A DNA stretch of 64,000 bases from Clostridium_AW sp040797845. GTDB taxonomy: Bacteria; Bacillota; Clostridia; Clostridiales; Clostridiaceae. The stretch is from assembly GCA_040797845.1 (NCBI GenBank), contig JBFNFA010000008.1, positions 1 through 64,000 of the forward strand, read 5' to 3'. The translations under genes and the position numbers were made by a program. Below the pieces are notes generated by a model that was not told the origin of the DNA, made no database searches, and saw only the letters and a program-made list of their open reading frames with translations. The stretch's first letter is position 1. The number at the start of each line of letters is the position of its first letter. Positions 52,038 to 61,180 of the stretch are shown piece after piece.

Positions 52038-52360
52038 CGGTAAAGAAAGATATTAAGAAAAAAGCAAAAATGACGGTCATTCATTTTAACTAATTTTAGT
52101 AGAATTTATTTAAAATAGATAAAGAAGTGATTTTTTTTGAACGGTAGCATATATATTTATGTATATAATTGTTTTAAAAATATGTTAAATATTTTTGTGA
52201 TGTGGCAAAAGTAAGATGTTGTGATGTAACAGTACTTAAATAAATACCTTTATTTTGTAAGTGGTAAGATATAAGGATCATTTCGTCTAGTAAATTATAG
52301 TTTTTAGCAGGTGTAAACAATGAGATGGTTTAACGCTATAAAAATGAAGGAGGAGAATAT
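52038..52360. other. AT-rich intergenic region without recognisable features
   Basis: I see no gene, strong hairpin or sigma-A promoter here. It should contain the start signals of the Tgl operon. I looked for CATA-type -10 boxes of the late sporulation sigma factors and found only weak matches near 52150. Confidence 0.4.
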
Positions 52361-53356
52361 TTGTATATCTATAATTTAAACACAATAAATCCTTTAGATA
52401 AAAGAATGGATGATATTGGAGTAGACAGTGTTAGATCATTTTTTTATCAGCTAACCAAAGCTAATGAGAAAGAAGCTCTAAATTTAATTAATGATGAAAA
52501 TTTGCATTTTGCTTCACTTTTTGTGCTTAAACCTGAAATTGAAGAACTAAAGCTTTCAGAGAAGTTAAATATACGAAATAGAATTGCCTTAAGAATCACA
52601 AGTGAAATATTGTTAGGTAAAGAAAACATTTCAGCTATTGAATGTTTTTCCTGTGACTATATACAAGCAGTTCATTCTGTCTTAAAGTGGATGCTGGAAA
52701 CAGGGTGCATTAACGATGGATTGAATGATCAATATGATGAAATTTTAGATATAACAGCAATATTTCTAACAAAAATATATAGGGATAAAACAGTACTGCC
52801 TATAATAGCAGAAATGATTTTTAGGAGATATAAACAAGGATTTCTAATACATCATTTAGTTTGGGCTTTTTTTGAATCACGTGATCCTATAAGTTTAAGC
52901 ATTATTTCAGAAAGATTAAAATCTAAAGAGTCGAGAGATATTGAATTAGCACAGAAGCTTTTAAGTTTAGTGCCAGACATAGGTATACGAGATAACATAG
53001 ATATCAAAGAACAATACCTATCTTTTCTTAATTGGTTCGGAAAAAATAATCTGTTTCTGCACTTCACAGAGGAAAGCTTTCAACAAAGCAGTAATTCTAT
53101 AATTTATAAGGTAGTTTTAGAAGCAAAGTATTTATGTGAACCTGTATCAATTGATACAGGGAAAATATTAAGGGTTTTAAGCGCAAAAGAGTGTAAACTC
53201 ATAGATGAATTTAAAAAGTTAGATAAGAATACTCAAATATTGCTTTCAGAGTTTTCCGTTATGTTACATCATAATAACATATATAAATGGAAGCATTGGC
53301 TAAAGTGTTCAATAGGGGAACAAATAAAATTTGCTAGAATAGGAGGAATACGATGA
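52361..53356 (+). CDS. Unknown helical protein coupled to Tgl
   Basis: 331 residues, predicted almost wholly alpha-helical, with the rhythm of HEAT-like repeats (LPIIAEMIFRRYKQGFLIHH, then LVWAFFESRDPISLSIISER). No signal peptide or membrane segment; no family recognised. The start is TTG at 52361 behind AAGGAGGAG. Its stop overlaps the ATG of the transglutaminase gene by 4 bp, so both are made together. It may be a chaperone, scaffold or substrate of the coat transglutaminase (inference). Confidence 0.6.
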   Translation: MYIYNLNTINPLDKRMDDIGVDSVRSFFYQLTKANEKEALNLINDENLHFASLFVLKPEIEELKLSEKLNIRNRIALRITSEILLGKENISAIECFSCDYIQAVHSVLKWMLETGCINDGLNDQYDEILDITAIFLTKIYRDKTVLPIIAEMIFRRYKQGFLIHHLVWAFFESRDPISLSIISERLKSKESRDIELAQKLLSLVPDIGIRDNIDIKEQYLSFLNWFGKNNLFLHFTEESFQQSSNSIIYKVVLEAKYLCEPVSIDTGKILRVLSAKECKLIDEFKKLDKNTQILLSEFSVMLHHNNIYKWKHWLKCSIGEQIKFARIGGIR

Positions 53357-54177
53357 TTATAATTTCAGGTAATATAGTTACCAGAGATAAAATTGTTGCT
53401 GAGTATCCGCCAAATAGCCTAGAAAGAAAAATTGCCGATCAGTTAGCATCAAGTAAAGATGTTTATAGATATGACTCATTAAATCAATTGAATTTTGACA
53501 TAGAACTACGGGTAAATATTGTCAGAGCTGCTAGGGAATTAAATAGAAGTAATATGAGCTTTACAACCTTTCGTAAATCAAGATGCAATACAGATTATTG
53601 GGAGCGTACTGATGAAGGTGGTTTTTTATTAAGAAAAGATGTAAAACCATCTGACGCCATAAAGGATATCTTTATTAACGGTTCAAAATATGGTACTGAA
53701 TGTGCTACTGCAATAGTTATCATTTATTATAAGGCACTTGTTAACATACTTCCCGAAAAACTTTTTAATGAAATGTATCCGAGTATATATTTATTAGACT
53801 GGCAATATATAAGTAGAAACCTTTATATGGAAAATTATAGAAATGTAACAGAGTTCTTTCCTGGAGATTGTCAATATTTTAGAAATCCTGATGTAAATCC
53901 AGCAACACCTGAATGGCAAGGAGAAAATGTTATTAATTTAGGCGATGGAACTTATTATGGTCATGGTATAGGTATAACAACCGCTGATGGAATAATAATA
54001 GCATTGAATATGAACAGGAAAAGAGGAGCTACAAGATCGGCTTTCTTACTAGACTTTGCAGTGCGTTTAAATGCTAAGCAAATAGCTAATAGATATTATA
54101 ATTTTATTGCTACAATGCAAATGGAGAGGTATTATAGAAAGATTCATAGAGGATATCCAAACTATCTACAATATTAA
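53353..54177 (+). CDS. tgl: Spore-coat protein-glutamine gamma-glutamyltransferase
   Basis: Transglutaminase that cross-links glutamine and lysine side chains of coat proteins during sporulation. Sequence and layout match Bacillus subtilis Tgl: the nucleophile Cys117 in GTECATAIVIIYYKAL with Glu116 beside it, and Glu191 in WQGENVINLG, correspond to the catalytic Cys116, Glu115 and Glu187 known there. SDAIKDIFINGSKY and GHGIGITTADGIIIALN are also family-typical. 274 residues, some 30 longer at the C-terminus than the Bacillus enzyme, with a basic Tyr-rich tail (YYRKIHRGYPNYLQY). It confirms a spore-former. Confidence 0.9.
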   Translation: MIIISGNIVTRDKIVAEYPPNSLERKIADQLASSKDVYRYDSLNQLNFDIELRVNIVRAARELNRSNMSFTTFRKSRCNTDYWERTDEGGFLLRKDVKPSDAIKDIFINGSKYGTECATAIVIIYYKALVNILPEKLFNEMYPSIYLLDWQYISRNLYMENYRNVTEFFPGDCQYFRNPDVNPATPEWQGENVINLGDGTYYGHGIGITTADGIIIALNMNRKRGATRSAFLLDFAVRLNAKQIANRYYNFIATMQMERYYRKIHRGYPNYLQY

Positions 54178-54188
54178 AAAGAAACAAA

Positions 54189-54326
54189 ATGGCCAATCAA
54201 TTATATTTAAGTGAATGTACAGTTTCTAGTCATCTGCAACATATTTTTGATAAATTACAAGTTATATCTTCTGTAGAAGTTATAACAAAAGGAATTCAAA
54301 TGGGATATATCACCTCTATCTTGTAA
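54189..54326 (+). pseudogene. LuxR/NarL-type HTH remnant
   Basis: Forty-five codons encode the end of a LuxR helix-turn-helix: LYLSECTVSSHLQHIFDKLQ, then EVITKGIQMGYI. The receiver and first helix are missing and there is no ribosome site, so it is a leftover of a response regulator gene. Confidence 0.65.
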
Positions 54327-54400
54327 GACAAATAGTAAAGTTTAAAACTTCTAAACCATCCGAAAAGAAGTATACAATAGAATAGTTGAAAAAATAGTAA

Positions 54401-54423
54401 AAGAACTTGATAGTCAAGTTCTT
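54401..54423 (+). terminator. Terminator
   Basis: AAGAACTTGA-TAG-TCAAGTTCTT with TTTTATTTT after it; probably ends the Tgl operon or the decayed LuxR gene. Confidence 0.85.
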
Positions 54424-54453
54424 TTTTATTTTAAATAACAGGATATAAAGAAA

Positions 54454-54669
54454 ATGAATATAATGTAGTACACCTTAGAACAGACATTAATTTTGATACC
54501 TGATCTTTATATCTTAGGTTTAATGTTAAAACAATCTAATATAAAGGATTGGTTAATACCATGGATATTATTCTTTAGAAAAATAGAAGTTATAGCCTTA
54601 ATGGGACTTAATATAAATGTAGTTATGCAGAGGATATTGGTTACAGGAGTAAGTGTATATGCTAATTAG
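54454..54669 (+). pseudogene. Phage holin with premature stop
   Basis: From ATG at 54454 the frame is open for 72 codons except for a TAG at codon 5. It reads YTLEQTLILIPDLYILGLML and ends NVVMQRILVTGVSVYAN, the pattern of small phage holins of the 5_2 type with two to three membrane segments. The mid-part has drifted (ILFFRKIEVIALMGLNI). The stop after four codons should abolish it unless a downstream start is used. It precedes an endolysin-like amidase gene. Confidence 0.7.
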
Positions 54670-54714
54670 CGAATAGAGAATAAAGTAGAGAACAGAAAGG
54701 AGAGGGTGAAAATA

Positions 54715-55491
54715 ATGAAGATAAATAAATCTAACCTAAGTTTTAAAAATTTATCCTATAGTAATAATCCAAAGTCTATAGTTCTTCATCATGCAGAAGC
54801 TTCAAAATGCAGTATAGAAGATATTCATAGGTGGCATTTGGATAATGGGTGGGCTGGCTGTGGATACCATTATCTAGTTAGAAAAGATGGAAGTATATGG
54901 ACAGGACGACCAGAAAATGCAGTAGGATCCCATGTGAGTGGATTTAATCAAAACAGTTTAGGAATATGCGCAGAAGGAAGCTATATGAAAGAAACAATGC
55001 CAGAGGTACAAAAGAAGACTATAATAGATTTATGTAAATATTTATGTAATAAATATGAGATTAATAAAATATATGGTCATAGAGAAGTAGGGGCTTCCAA
55101 TTGCCCTGGAATTAATTATCCATTAGAGGAGATTAGAAAAGCTGTATTATCTGATAAGGAAACAAAATCTTATATAAAATTAGACGGAGGGGGCTATGTA
55201 GATTACGACGGAGCTCCTGGTATAAACTTAATAATTCGAGATTATTCTGCCGATATTACAAGAGTTTTCGCTTGGGTGGACAGTGATAAGGGATCCAGTT
55301 GGGCTTTTGACATTAATCCACCTAATGGTAATTATACAAAGCTATTTAAAAATACTAGCAAAATTATAAATATAAGAAATGGAGGAGATACTTTTTCTAA
55401 AGGAGCCTACTATAAAATTAAGGTTAAGGGATATAACAAGGATGGAAAGATTGTAGCAGAGAATGAAATAATGTTAAAGGTACCAAATTAA
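54715..55491 (+). CDS. N-acetylmuramoyl-L-alanine amidase (endolysin-like)
   Basis: Cell-wall hydrolase cutting the amide bond between muramic acid and L-Ala. The Amidase_2 (PGRP-like) domain spans about 18-145, with zinc ligands His in IVLHHAEA, His in IYGHREVG and Cys in GASNCPG. CGYHYLVRKDGSIWTGRPENAVGSHV is typical. A C-terminal domain (about 160-258, VDYDGAPGINLIIRDYS onward) looks like a beta-sandwich cell-wall binder. No signal peptide, as in phage endolysins released by a holin. ATG 54715 with GAGGGTG upstream is preferred to GTG 54706. Confidence 0.85.
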   Translation: MKINKSNLSFKNLSYSNNPKSIVLHHAEASKCSIEDIHRWHLDNGWAGCGYHYLVRKDGSIWTGRPENAVGSHVSGFNQNSLGICAEGSYMKETMPEVQKKTIIDLCKYLCNKYEINKIYGHREVGASNCPGINYPLEEIRKAVLSDKETKSYIKLDGGGYVDYDGAPGINLIIRDYSADITRVFAWVDSDKGSSWAFDINPPNGNYTKLFKNTSKIINIRNGGDTFSKGAYYKIKVKGYNKDGKIVAENEIMLKVPN

Positions 55492-55495
55492 ATTT

Positions 55496-55535
55496 AAAGC
55501 CATGGGTTAGGTTAACTCCTAATCCATGGCTCTTT
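55496..55535 (+). terminator. Terminator of the amidase gene
   Basis: AAAGCCATGGGTTAGG pairs with CCTAATCCATGGCTCTTT (one G-U pair), 5 bp after the stop. Confidence 0.8.
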
Positions 55536-55621
55536 GACAAAAGCTTAAAATTATGGTATGTAAAAGAAAAGATAAGCAGCTCTTGTAGGTGAGTTAGTTT
55601 ATATTTTCTTTGGAAAACCAC

Positions 55622-55652
55622 TTGACTAACACCTTGGGGGCTAGCTTATGAT
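55622..55652 (+). promoter_or_regulatory. MerR-type promoter with 19-bp spacer
   Basis: TTGACT (55622-55627), 19 bp, TATGAT (55647-55652). The spacer holds an imperfect palindrome CTAACACC-TTG-GGGGCTAG. It lies directly before a merR gene, so it is probably autoregulated. Confidence 0.7.
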
Positions 55653-55670
55653 TGTTTTGAGGTGATAACT

Positions 55671-56546
55671 ATGTTGATTAAAGAAGTGTGTGAAATAACA
55701 AAACTGACTAAAAAAGCAATCGAATATTACATAGAGCAAGGGCTGATATTTCCTACTGTTTTAGAAAATGGGTACAGAGATTTCTCCACTGATGATATTG
55801 AAAAGCTGAAAAAAATAGCAATTTTACGTAAATTGGGGCTTGGAACGGATGATATTAAAATTGCACTATCAGAGGAAAACGGAGAGACTTTACAAAAGCT
55901 TTCCATACAAAAAGAGTTAAGACTTAAACAAGAAAGGGCAAAACAATTGCTACTTGATAAACTAAGCATGGGTAAAAGTTTTGATGAAATAAGTGCGGAG
56001 CTTAAATCTATTGAACAGAATGAAACAATAACAGAAAAGCTATTAGATGCTTTCCCAGGCTATTATGGTCGATTTATCGCACTGCATTTTTCACGCTTTC
56101 TAAATGAGCCCATTTCAACAAAAGAACAACAAGTAGCTTATGAAGAAATAGTTAGTTTTCTCGATAATGTTCCTACATTGAACTTCCCAAGAGATTTAAA
56201 GGAATTTCTAATTGAAAGCACAAAGAATTTTAGTACACAAAATATTATTGAGATGAATGAAAAAGTGAAACAGTCTATTGAAAATCCAGAAAATTTCTTA
56301 TCTGAAAACAAGGAAATGCTGGATTGGTATCTTAAATATAAGCAGTCGGAGGAGTATAAAAATTCCCCTACCTACAAAATTCAAGAAATGCTTAAGGAGT
56401 TTAACAGCACCAGTGGTTATAGCGATATTTTCATTCCAGCAATGAAAAAACTAAGTACATCATACTCGGATTATTACAAACAGCTTGAAATTGCAAACGA
56501 GAGGTTGTTATCCCAATATCCTGAAATTCAAAATTTGAGTAACTAA
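55671..56546 (+). CDS. MerR-family regulator with helical ligand domain
   Basis: N-terminal MerR winged helix (LIKEVCEITKLTKKAIEYYI, then GYRDFSTDDIEKLKKI), linker helix (85-120) and a long helical C-terminal domain of about 170 residues that I do not recognise. 291 residues. The pattern ILRKLGLGTDDIKIAL is typical of the MerR second wing region. ATG at 55671 is behind GAGGTGATAACT; GTG at 55662 falls inside that site. It is not followed by a structural gene of its own; the next gene begins after a terminator. Confidence 0.8.
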   Translation: MLIKEVCEITKLTKKAIEYYIEQGLIFPTVLENGYRDFSTDDIEKLKKIAILRKLGLGTDDIKIALSEENGETLQKLSIQKELRLKQERAKQLLLDKLSMGKSFDEISAELKSIEQNETITEKLLDAFPGYYGRFIALHFSRFLNEPISTKEQQVAYEEIVSFLDNVPTLNFPRDLKEFLIESTKNFSTQNIIEMNEKVKQSIENPENFLSENKEMLDWYLKYKQSEEYKNSPTYKIQEMLKEFNSTSGYSDIFIPAMKKLSTSYSDYYKQLEIANERLLSQYPEIQNLSN

Positions 56547-56591
56547 ATCTAAAATATAATTTAATAAATCTGCCATTAGGCAAAAACTTAT

Positions 56592-56630
56592 GAGGCTATG
56601 TTCTTCGTCACTGAAAAACATAGTCTCTTT
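56592..56630 (+). terminator. Terminator of the MerR gene
   Basis: GAGGCTATGTT pairs with AACATAGTCTC (one G-U pair) and is followed by TTTTGT. Confidence 0.75.
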
Positions 56631-56724
56631 TGTATTGTCTGATTTTAAACTTTACAAAACTGGACAGTAAAAGAGAAGAATTAAAATTTTTATTATGATA
56701 TTCTTTCATTAGGAGGTGATAAAT

Positions 56725-57594
56725 ATGGAATGGTTCAGGCAAATAAGTAAAGCTATTGATTATATAGAAAACAATTTAACCAGTGAAATTTCTTACGATG
56801 AAGCTGCAAAAATTGCGTGTTGCTCAACCTATTATTTTCAGCGGATGTTTTCATATATATCTGGTGTAACATTATCTGATTATATTCGCCGCAGGAGGAT
56901 GACACAGGCGGCTTTCGAGATACAATCAAGCGAAACAAAAATAATTAATATTGGCACTAAATATGGTTATGCTTCACCAACATCATTTAATCGTGCTTTT
57001 CAAAGTGTTCATGGTATCTCTCCAACAGCCGCACGTGCAGAGGGAACCTTATTACAGTCTTATCCACCAATCAGTTTTAAGATTGCTGTTACAGGAGGTG
57101 AAAGTATGAGATATAGAATTGAAAAAAAAGAAGCTTTTAGAGTAGTTGGTACAAAGACTATATTGCAAGAAGATATGGAAGAAAACCAGAAAACTGTGCC
57201 GAAGTTCTGGAATAAAATGCTAGGAAGCACAATGCTTTCTGAAATTTGTAAACTGGCAAATCCATCTAAAAATAATATTTTCGGTATTACTGCCTATACA
57301 AATCCACAAAACATCTATTACTACATTGCAACGGAGACAGATAGACCTGTACCAGGTGGAATGTATGAACTTGAAATACCACAAGCCACATGGGTAATAT
57401 TTGAGTGTAACGGATACTTTAAGGAATCTGTTCAGACTATCTTTAAGCGATTTATTATGGAATGGCTTCCTTTCTCAGGGTATAAGTATGCTGAACTACC
57501 AGATATAGAGGTTTACCCAATTGATGACCAGCAATCTAAAAGTGGTCATGTTGAAGTTTGGATTGCAGTAAAAAAAGAAAAAGAGGGGGAATAG
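56725..57594 (+). CDS. AraC-family regulator with GyrI-like effector domain
   Basis: Two helix-turn-helix units at the N-terminus (residues 8-105: YDEAAKIACCSTYYFQRMFS and INIGTKYGYASPTSFNRAFQ) are fused to a C-terminal GyrI-like domain (from about 125) that binds small hydrophobic drugs, as in Rob and MarA-type activators. 289 residues. AGGAGGTGATAAAT sits before the ATG at 56725. It is first in a run of four genes with minimal spacing, ending in an ABC exporter, so it should be the drug sensor of that operon. Confidence 0.87.
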   Translation: MEWFRQISKAIDYIENNLTSEISYDEAAKIACCSTYYFQRMFSYISGVTLSDYIRRRRMTQAAFEIQSSETKIINIGTKYGYASPTSFNRAFQSVHGISPTAARAEGTLLQSYPPISFKIAVTGGESMRYRIEKKEAFRVVGTKTILQEDMEENQKTVPKFWNKMLGSTMLSEICKLANPSKNNIFGITAYTNPQNIYYYIATETDRPVPGGMYELEIPQATWVIFECNGYFKESVQTIFKRFIMEWLPFSGYKYAELPDIEVYPIDDQQSKSGHVEVWIAVKKEKEGE

Positions 57595-57596
57595 GA

Positions 57597-58055
57597 GTGA
57601 GTTATCAAATTGAAATTAAAGATATTGAGCCTATAAGAGTGGCATTTATGCGATATAAAGGTATTGTCACCGAGGCAAATAAAGTATTTCCAAATGTATT
57701 TAAGTCCATTGGAGGTAAAGCAAATGGTGCACCTTTTTTCAACTACTATGCTATAGACCCTAAAACCAAGATTGGTGAACTCGAACTCTGTGTTCCAACT
57801 GCTGAAACACCGACAGTAAATGGTGTTGAAGTAAAGGAATTTCCCCGTATCAAAGTAGTTTATGTTACCCATATAGGTTCTTATGAAACGATGCATAACG
57901 CATATGTAGCCATTGATGAATATGCAGAAGAGCATAATTTGACATTACAACCTCCATTCAGAGAAGTGTTTATCAAAGGTCCGGGGATGTTTTTGAAGGG
58001 CAATCCCAACAAGTATATTACAGAAATTTTGTTTCCAATAAAAGAGGGTGAATAA
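57597..58055 (+). CDS. Stand-alone GyrI-like small-molecule-binding protein
   Basis: All 152 residues form one GyrI-like domain: YQIEIKDIEPIRVAFMRYKG at the start, then VVYVTHIGSYETMHNAYVAI and the final YITEILFPIKEGE. No DNA-binding part. It repeats the kind of ligand domain carried by the AraC protein just upstream. It may bind the same drug as a buffer, carrier or hydrolase-like sequestering protein (inference). GTG at 57597 lies 8 nt from GAGGGGG, 2 bp after the AraC stop; it is followed at 1 bp by the ATPase gene. Confidence 0.78.
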   Translation: MSYQIEIKDIEPIRVAFMRYKGIVTEANKVFPNVFKSIGGKANGAPFFNYYAIDPKTKIGELELCVPTAETPTVNGVEVKEFPRIKVVYVTHIGSYETMHNAYVAIDEYAEEHNLTLQPPFREVFIKGPGMFLKGNPNKYITEILFPIKEGE

Positions 58056-58056
58056 A

Positions 58057-59016
58057 ATGTTGGCAATAGAAGTTAATAAATTGGTTAAAGAATATAAGAA
58101 TGGCGTCAAAGCCTTGGATGAACTAAATTTAAAAGTAAACCGTGGTGAAATTTTCTCTTTACTCGGTCCCAATGGTGCAGGTAAATCTTCACTTATCAAT
58201 ATTCTTACAACATTTTATAAACCTACTTCTGGAAATGTGACCATATTAGGAAAAGATTTATGTAAAGATCCTGCATGGGTTCGTACACAGATTGCTTGTG
58301 TTGCACAACGGATTTCTATCGATGAACATCTGTCGCTAATGGAAAATATGATATTTCAAAGTCGGTTATACAAAGTTGATGATACCACTGCAAAAAATAG
58401 AATCAGTGATTTAATTGATAGTTTTGGATTGTCACAGTATTTAAAATATCCCGTTGCCTCCTATTCTGGAGGAGTGAAACGCCGCTTGGATATTGCTATG
58501 AATATGGTTTCCTATCCTCAAATATTATTTTTAGACGAACCAACAGTTGGTATGGATATTGGTTCCCGAAAAGCTATGTGGGAAATTATTGAGAAAATTC
58601 GAGATGATTTTAACACAACTATTTTTTTGACTACCCATTATCTTGAAGAAGCTGATGAACTTAGTGACACAATTTGCATTATGAAAGAAGGTCGTGAGAT
58701 TATACAGGGAAAGCCTAGTGATTTACGCCAATATATACGTCAAAACATCTTACGAATTGGATTTTTTGATATAGATAAAACAAAACAATGTGCCGAATTA
58801 CTTACAAAAACAAATATGTTTTCCTCCGTAAACATTCGTGGAAATTCAATTTTTATTGATATAGGTGATGAGAGAAAGGTTTTTGAAAATACTAATAAAT
58901 GGCTTCTGGAAAACAATATTTCTTTTGAGGGGATTGAGATTGTACAGTCAAGTCTTGAAGATGTATTCTTGAAGTTAACAGAGACAGAAAGGAGGGAAAT
59001 AGGTGGAAACAATTAA
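58057..59016 (+). CDS. ABC exporter ATP-binding protein (DrrA-like)
   Basis: 319 residues. Walker A GPNGAGKSS (about residue 38), signature-region YSGGVKRRLDIAMNM, Walker B ILFLDEPTVGMD, H-loop LTTHYLEEADEL, and a C-terminal extension of about 95 residues typical of the DrrA/CcmA drug-exporter group. The signature is YSGGV, slightly off the usual LSGGQ but common in this group. It starts 1 bp after the GyrI-like gene (ATG 58057, GAGGGTG upstream) and overlaps the permease gene by 14 bp. Confidence 0.88.
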   Translation: MLAIEVNKLVKEYKNGVKALDELNLKVNRGEIFSLLGPNGAGKSSLINILTTFYKPTSGNVTILGKDLCKDPAWVRTQIACVAQRISIDEHLSLMENMIFQSRLYKVDDTTAKNRISDLIDSFGLSQYLKYPVASYSGGVKRRLDIAMNMVSYPQILFLDEPTVGMDIGSRKAMWEIIEKIRDDFNTTIFLTTHYLEEADELSDTICIMKEGREIIQGKPSDLRQYIRQNILRIGFFDIDKTKQCAELLTKTNMFSSVNIRGNSIFIDIGDERKVFENTNKWLLENNISFEGIEIVQSSLEDVFLKLTETERREIGGNN

Positions 59017-59758
59017 TATTTTATGGCGTAATATGAAGTGGAGATTTAAAAATCCTATTTCTATTATTCTTACGATAATACAGCCTCTCATATGGCTTTT
59101 ATTATATGGTGCCGTGGCAGAACAGTCTATGCAAAATTTATCTGGAGGCAATTATACTGCCTTTATCCTTCCCGGTATTATGGTGCTTGTTACACTTGCT
59201 TGCTGTAGTAGCGGCGGATATCTTAACTTTACTATGAAATCAAAAGGAAGTTTCTACAGAATGCTAATAGCACCAGTTAGCAGAAGTTCTATTGTGCTAG
59301 GGCAAATGCTAGAAGCTGTTTTACTTTCATTAGTTGAAATGAGCATTTTGCTTATGGTGTCTATGTTTCTGTCGGTGCGTATAGGTACAGGATTTATAGG
59401 AGTTATTCTAATTATATTTCTCATCTTCATATCGGCATTTTTTATGTCTGGACTATCCTATGCTATTAGTTTGTGCTTGCCTAATGAAGTTATTTATGAA
59501 ACCATTATGAATCTTATCGTACTTTCTATTTTCTTTACTAGTACGGCATTATTTTCAATGAATAACATATCAGGCGGTTTAAAAATAGCAGTAATTATAA
59601 ATCCTTTTACCCATGTTATAAATTGTATACGAAGTCTAATTTTAGGAAGTACAATTGAGTGGCAGTACTTATTATTTGTAATAGGTGCATTCTTATTACT
59701 TTGCTGCGGCAGCTTTATCGTGGCAATTCGAAGACTTAAAAGAGAGATGATACAATAA
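59003..59758 (+). CDS. ABC-2 type exporter permease (DrrB-like)
   Basis: 251 residues with six membrane helices. The family motif region FTMKSKGSFYRMLIAPVSRSSIVLG precedes TM3, and INPFTHVINCIRSLIL is the late ABC-2 signature. Starts at GTG 59003 behind GGAGGG. With the ATPase it forms a drug or lipid exporter, and the two upstream GyrI-domain proteins point to a small hydrophobic substrate. It is the last gene of the operon; only a weak inverted repeat (59761-59779) follows. Confidence 0.85.
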   Translation: METINILWRNMKWRFKNPISIILTIIQPLIWLLLYGAVAEQSMQNLSGGNYTAFILPGIMVLVTLACCSSGGYLNFTMKSKGSFYRMLIAPVSRSSIVLGQMLEAVLLSLVEMSILLMVSMFLSVRIGTGFIGVILIIFLIFISAFFMSGLSYAISLCLPNEVIYETIMNLIVLSIFFTSTALFSMNNISGGLKIAVIINPFTHVINCIRSLILGSTIEWQYLLFVIGAFLLLCCGSFIVAIRRLKREMIQ

Positions 59759-59999
59759 TTTTTACATTATGCATGTAAATTAAATATCAAAATCAACGGA
59801 CTGTGGTAAATAAAAAATCGAAGTTCAGAAAAGTCAGAAGTATTTGCTATTATTATTTCCTTGTGGTATAGTTTAATAAATAAAGATTTATTATGGATTT
59901 GTTATAATTGTTATAATTGTGTTTAAGTATTGTATTGTAAATTAAAGAATAACTAAATCATTCATATTTTATAAATTTTAAAATTAGGAGAAAATATAT

Positions 60000-61148
60000 A
60001 TGAAGGAATTTAGTATTAGTACAAATGTTTATTTTGGAGAAGGTTCTTTAAGTCGATTAAGTGAAATAAAAAATAAAAAAGTAATGATTGTATGTGATAA
60101 ATTCATAGAATCCTCAGGCATGGCTGCAAAAATACAGGAAAAGTTAGTTGATTGTGAAGTAACAGTATTTAGTGATGTAGTACCAGATCCTACAGTAGAA
60201 ATTATTGCTGCTGGTATTCAAACATTACAATCTTGTAATGCAAATATCATAATAGCTCTTGGTGGTGGCTCATCAATTGATGCTGCTAAGGCCATAAGAG
60301 AGTATTCAAAACAATCTTTGGGGTCAGATGCTGAAGTAGAAGAGTGTTTTGCTATACCTACTACAAGTGGTACAGGCTCTGAAGTTACTCAGTATGCAGT
60401 AATAACTAATAAACAAGAGGGATTAAAATATGCTTTAGCGGATAAATCACTACTTCCTATGGTAGCAATACTTGATCCTGAACTTGTAGTTTCTGTACCT
60501 CAGGCCATTACAGCAGATACGGGAATGGATGTAATTACACACGCCATAGAGGCTTATGTTTCAAAAGATGCTAATGATTTTTCAGATGCTTTAGCAGAGA
60601 AAGCAATTGCTTTAGCATTTAGATTTTTACCTGAGGCTTTTGCTGATGGTAGTAACTTGATAGCAAGGGAAAAAATTCATAATGCATCCTGTTTGGCAGG
60701 TATGGCATTTAACTCAGCAGGACTTGGTATTACACATAGCTTAGCACATGCAGTAGGTGGCAAATTGCATATATCACATGGAAGAAGTAACGCGATAATA
60801 CTTCCTCATGTAATAGAATATAACGCTAATTTAGATAGAAATATTTATAATAAAGACTATGAAATAGCTGCTAAAAAATATCAGAGACTGGCAAAACTAT
60901 TGAAATTACACGCTTCTACGGTAACTATTGGAGTTAACAATTTAATTAGATGCATTGTTGAGTTGCAGAAAAAATTGATGATTCCTACTACACTAAAGGA
61001 ACAAGGTGCTGACTTAAATTTACTAGATGAAGTGAAAGAAGAAATAGTAAATGCTGCTATGAATGATATTTGCACAGCTACAAATCCTAGAGAGGTAACA
61101 AGTGAAGATTTATTAAATATTTTAGATAGAGTTATAGGAACTAAGTAG
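60000..61148 (+). CDS. Iron-containing alcohol dehydrogenase
   Basis: NAD(P)-dependent, Fe-dependent dehydrogenase of 382 residues. GGGSSIDAAK (about residue 93) binds the nucleotide; the metal site uses Asp in ADTGMDVITHAIEAYV and histidines in GITHSLAHAVGG and ISHGRSNAIILPHVIEYN. It fits the EutG/PduQ/1,3-propanediol dehydrogenase branch, whose members reduce aldehydes formed in fermentation. No microcompartment or diol genes adjoin, so the substrate is open. It is monocistronic, with a clear terminator. Confidence 0.88.
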   Translation: MKEFSISTNVYFGEGSLSRLSEIKNKKVMIVCDKFIESSGMAAKIQEKLVDCEVTVFSDVVPDPTVEIIAAGIQTLQSCNANIIIALGGGSSIDAAKAIREYSKQSLGSDAEVEECFAIPTTSGTGSEVTQYAVITNKQEGLKYALADKSLLPMVAILDPELVVSVPQAITADTGMDVITHAIEAYVSKDANDFSDALAEKAIALAFRFLPEAFADGSNLIAREKIHNASCLAGMAFNSAGLGITHSLAHAVGGKLHISHGRSNAIILPHVIEYNANLDRNIYNKDYEIAAKKYQRLAKLLKLHASTVTIGVNNLIRCIVELQKKLMIPTTLKEQGADLNLLDEVKEEIVNAAMNDICTATNPREVTSEDLLNILDRVIGTK

Positions 61149-61155
61149 TTTAATT

Positions 61156-61180
61156 AAAGCCACTCAAAAATGAGTGGTTT
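61156..61180 (+). terminator. Terminator of the alcohol dehydrogenase gene
   Basis: AAAGCCACTCA / TGAGTGGTTT stem (one G-U pair) with TTTTTTGC after it. Confidence 0.9.

Noticed and set aside
59761..59779. Terminator after the DrrB-like gene
   Set aside because: The inverted repeat TTTACA...TGTAAA is only 6 bp, AT-rich and lacks a T-run.
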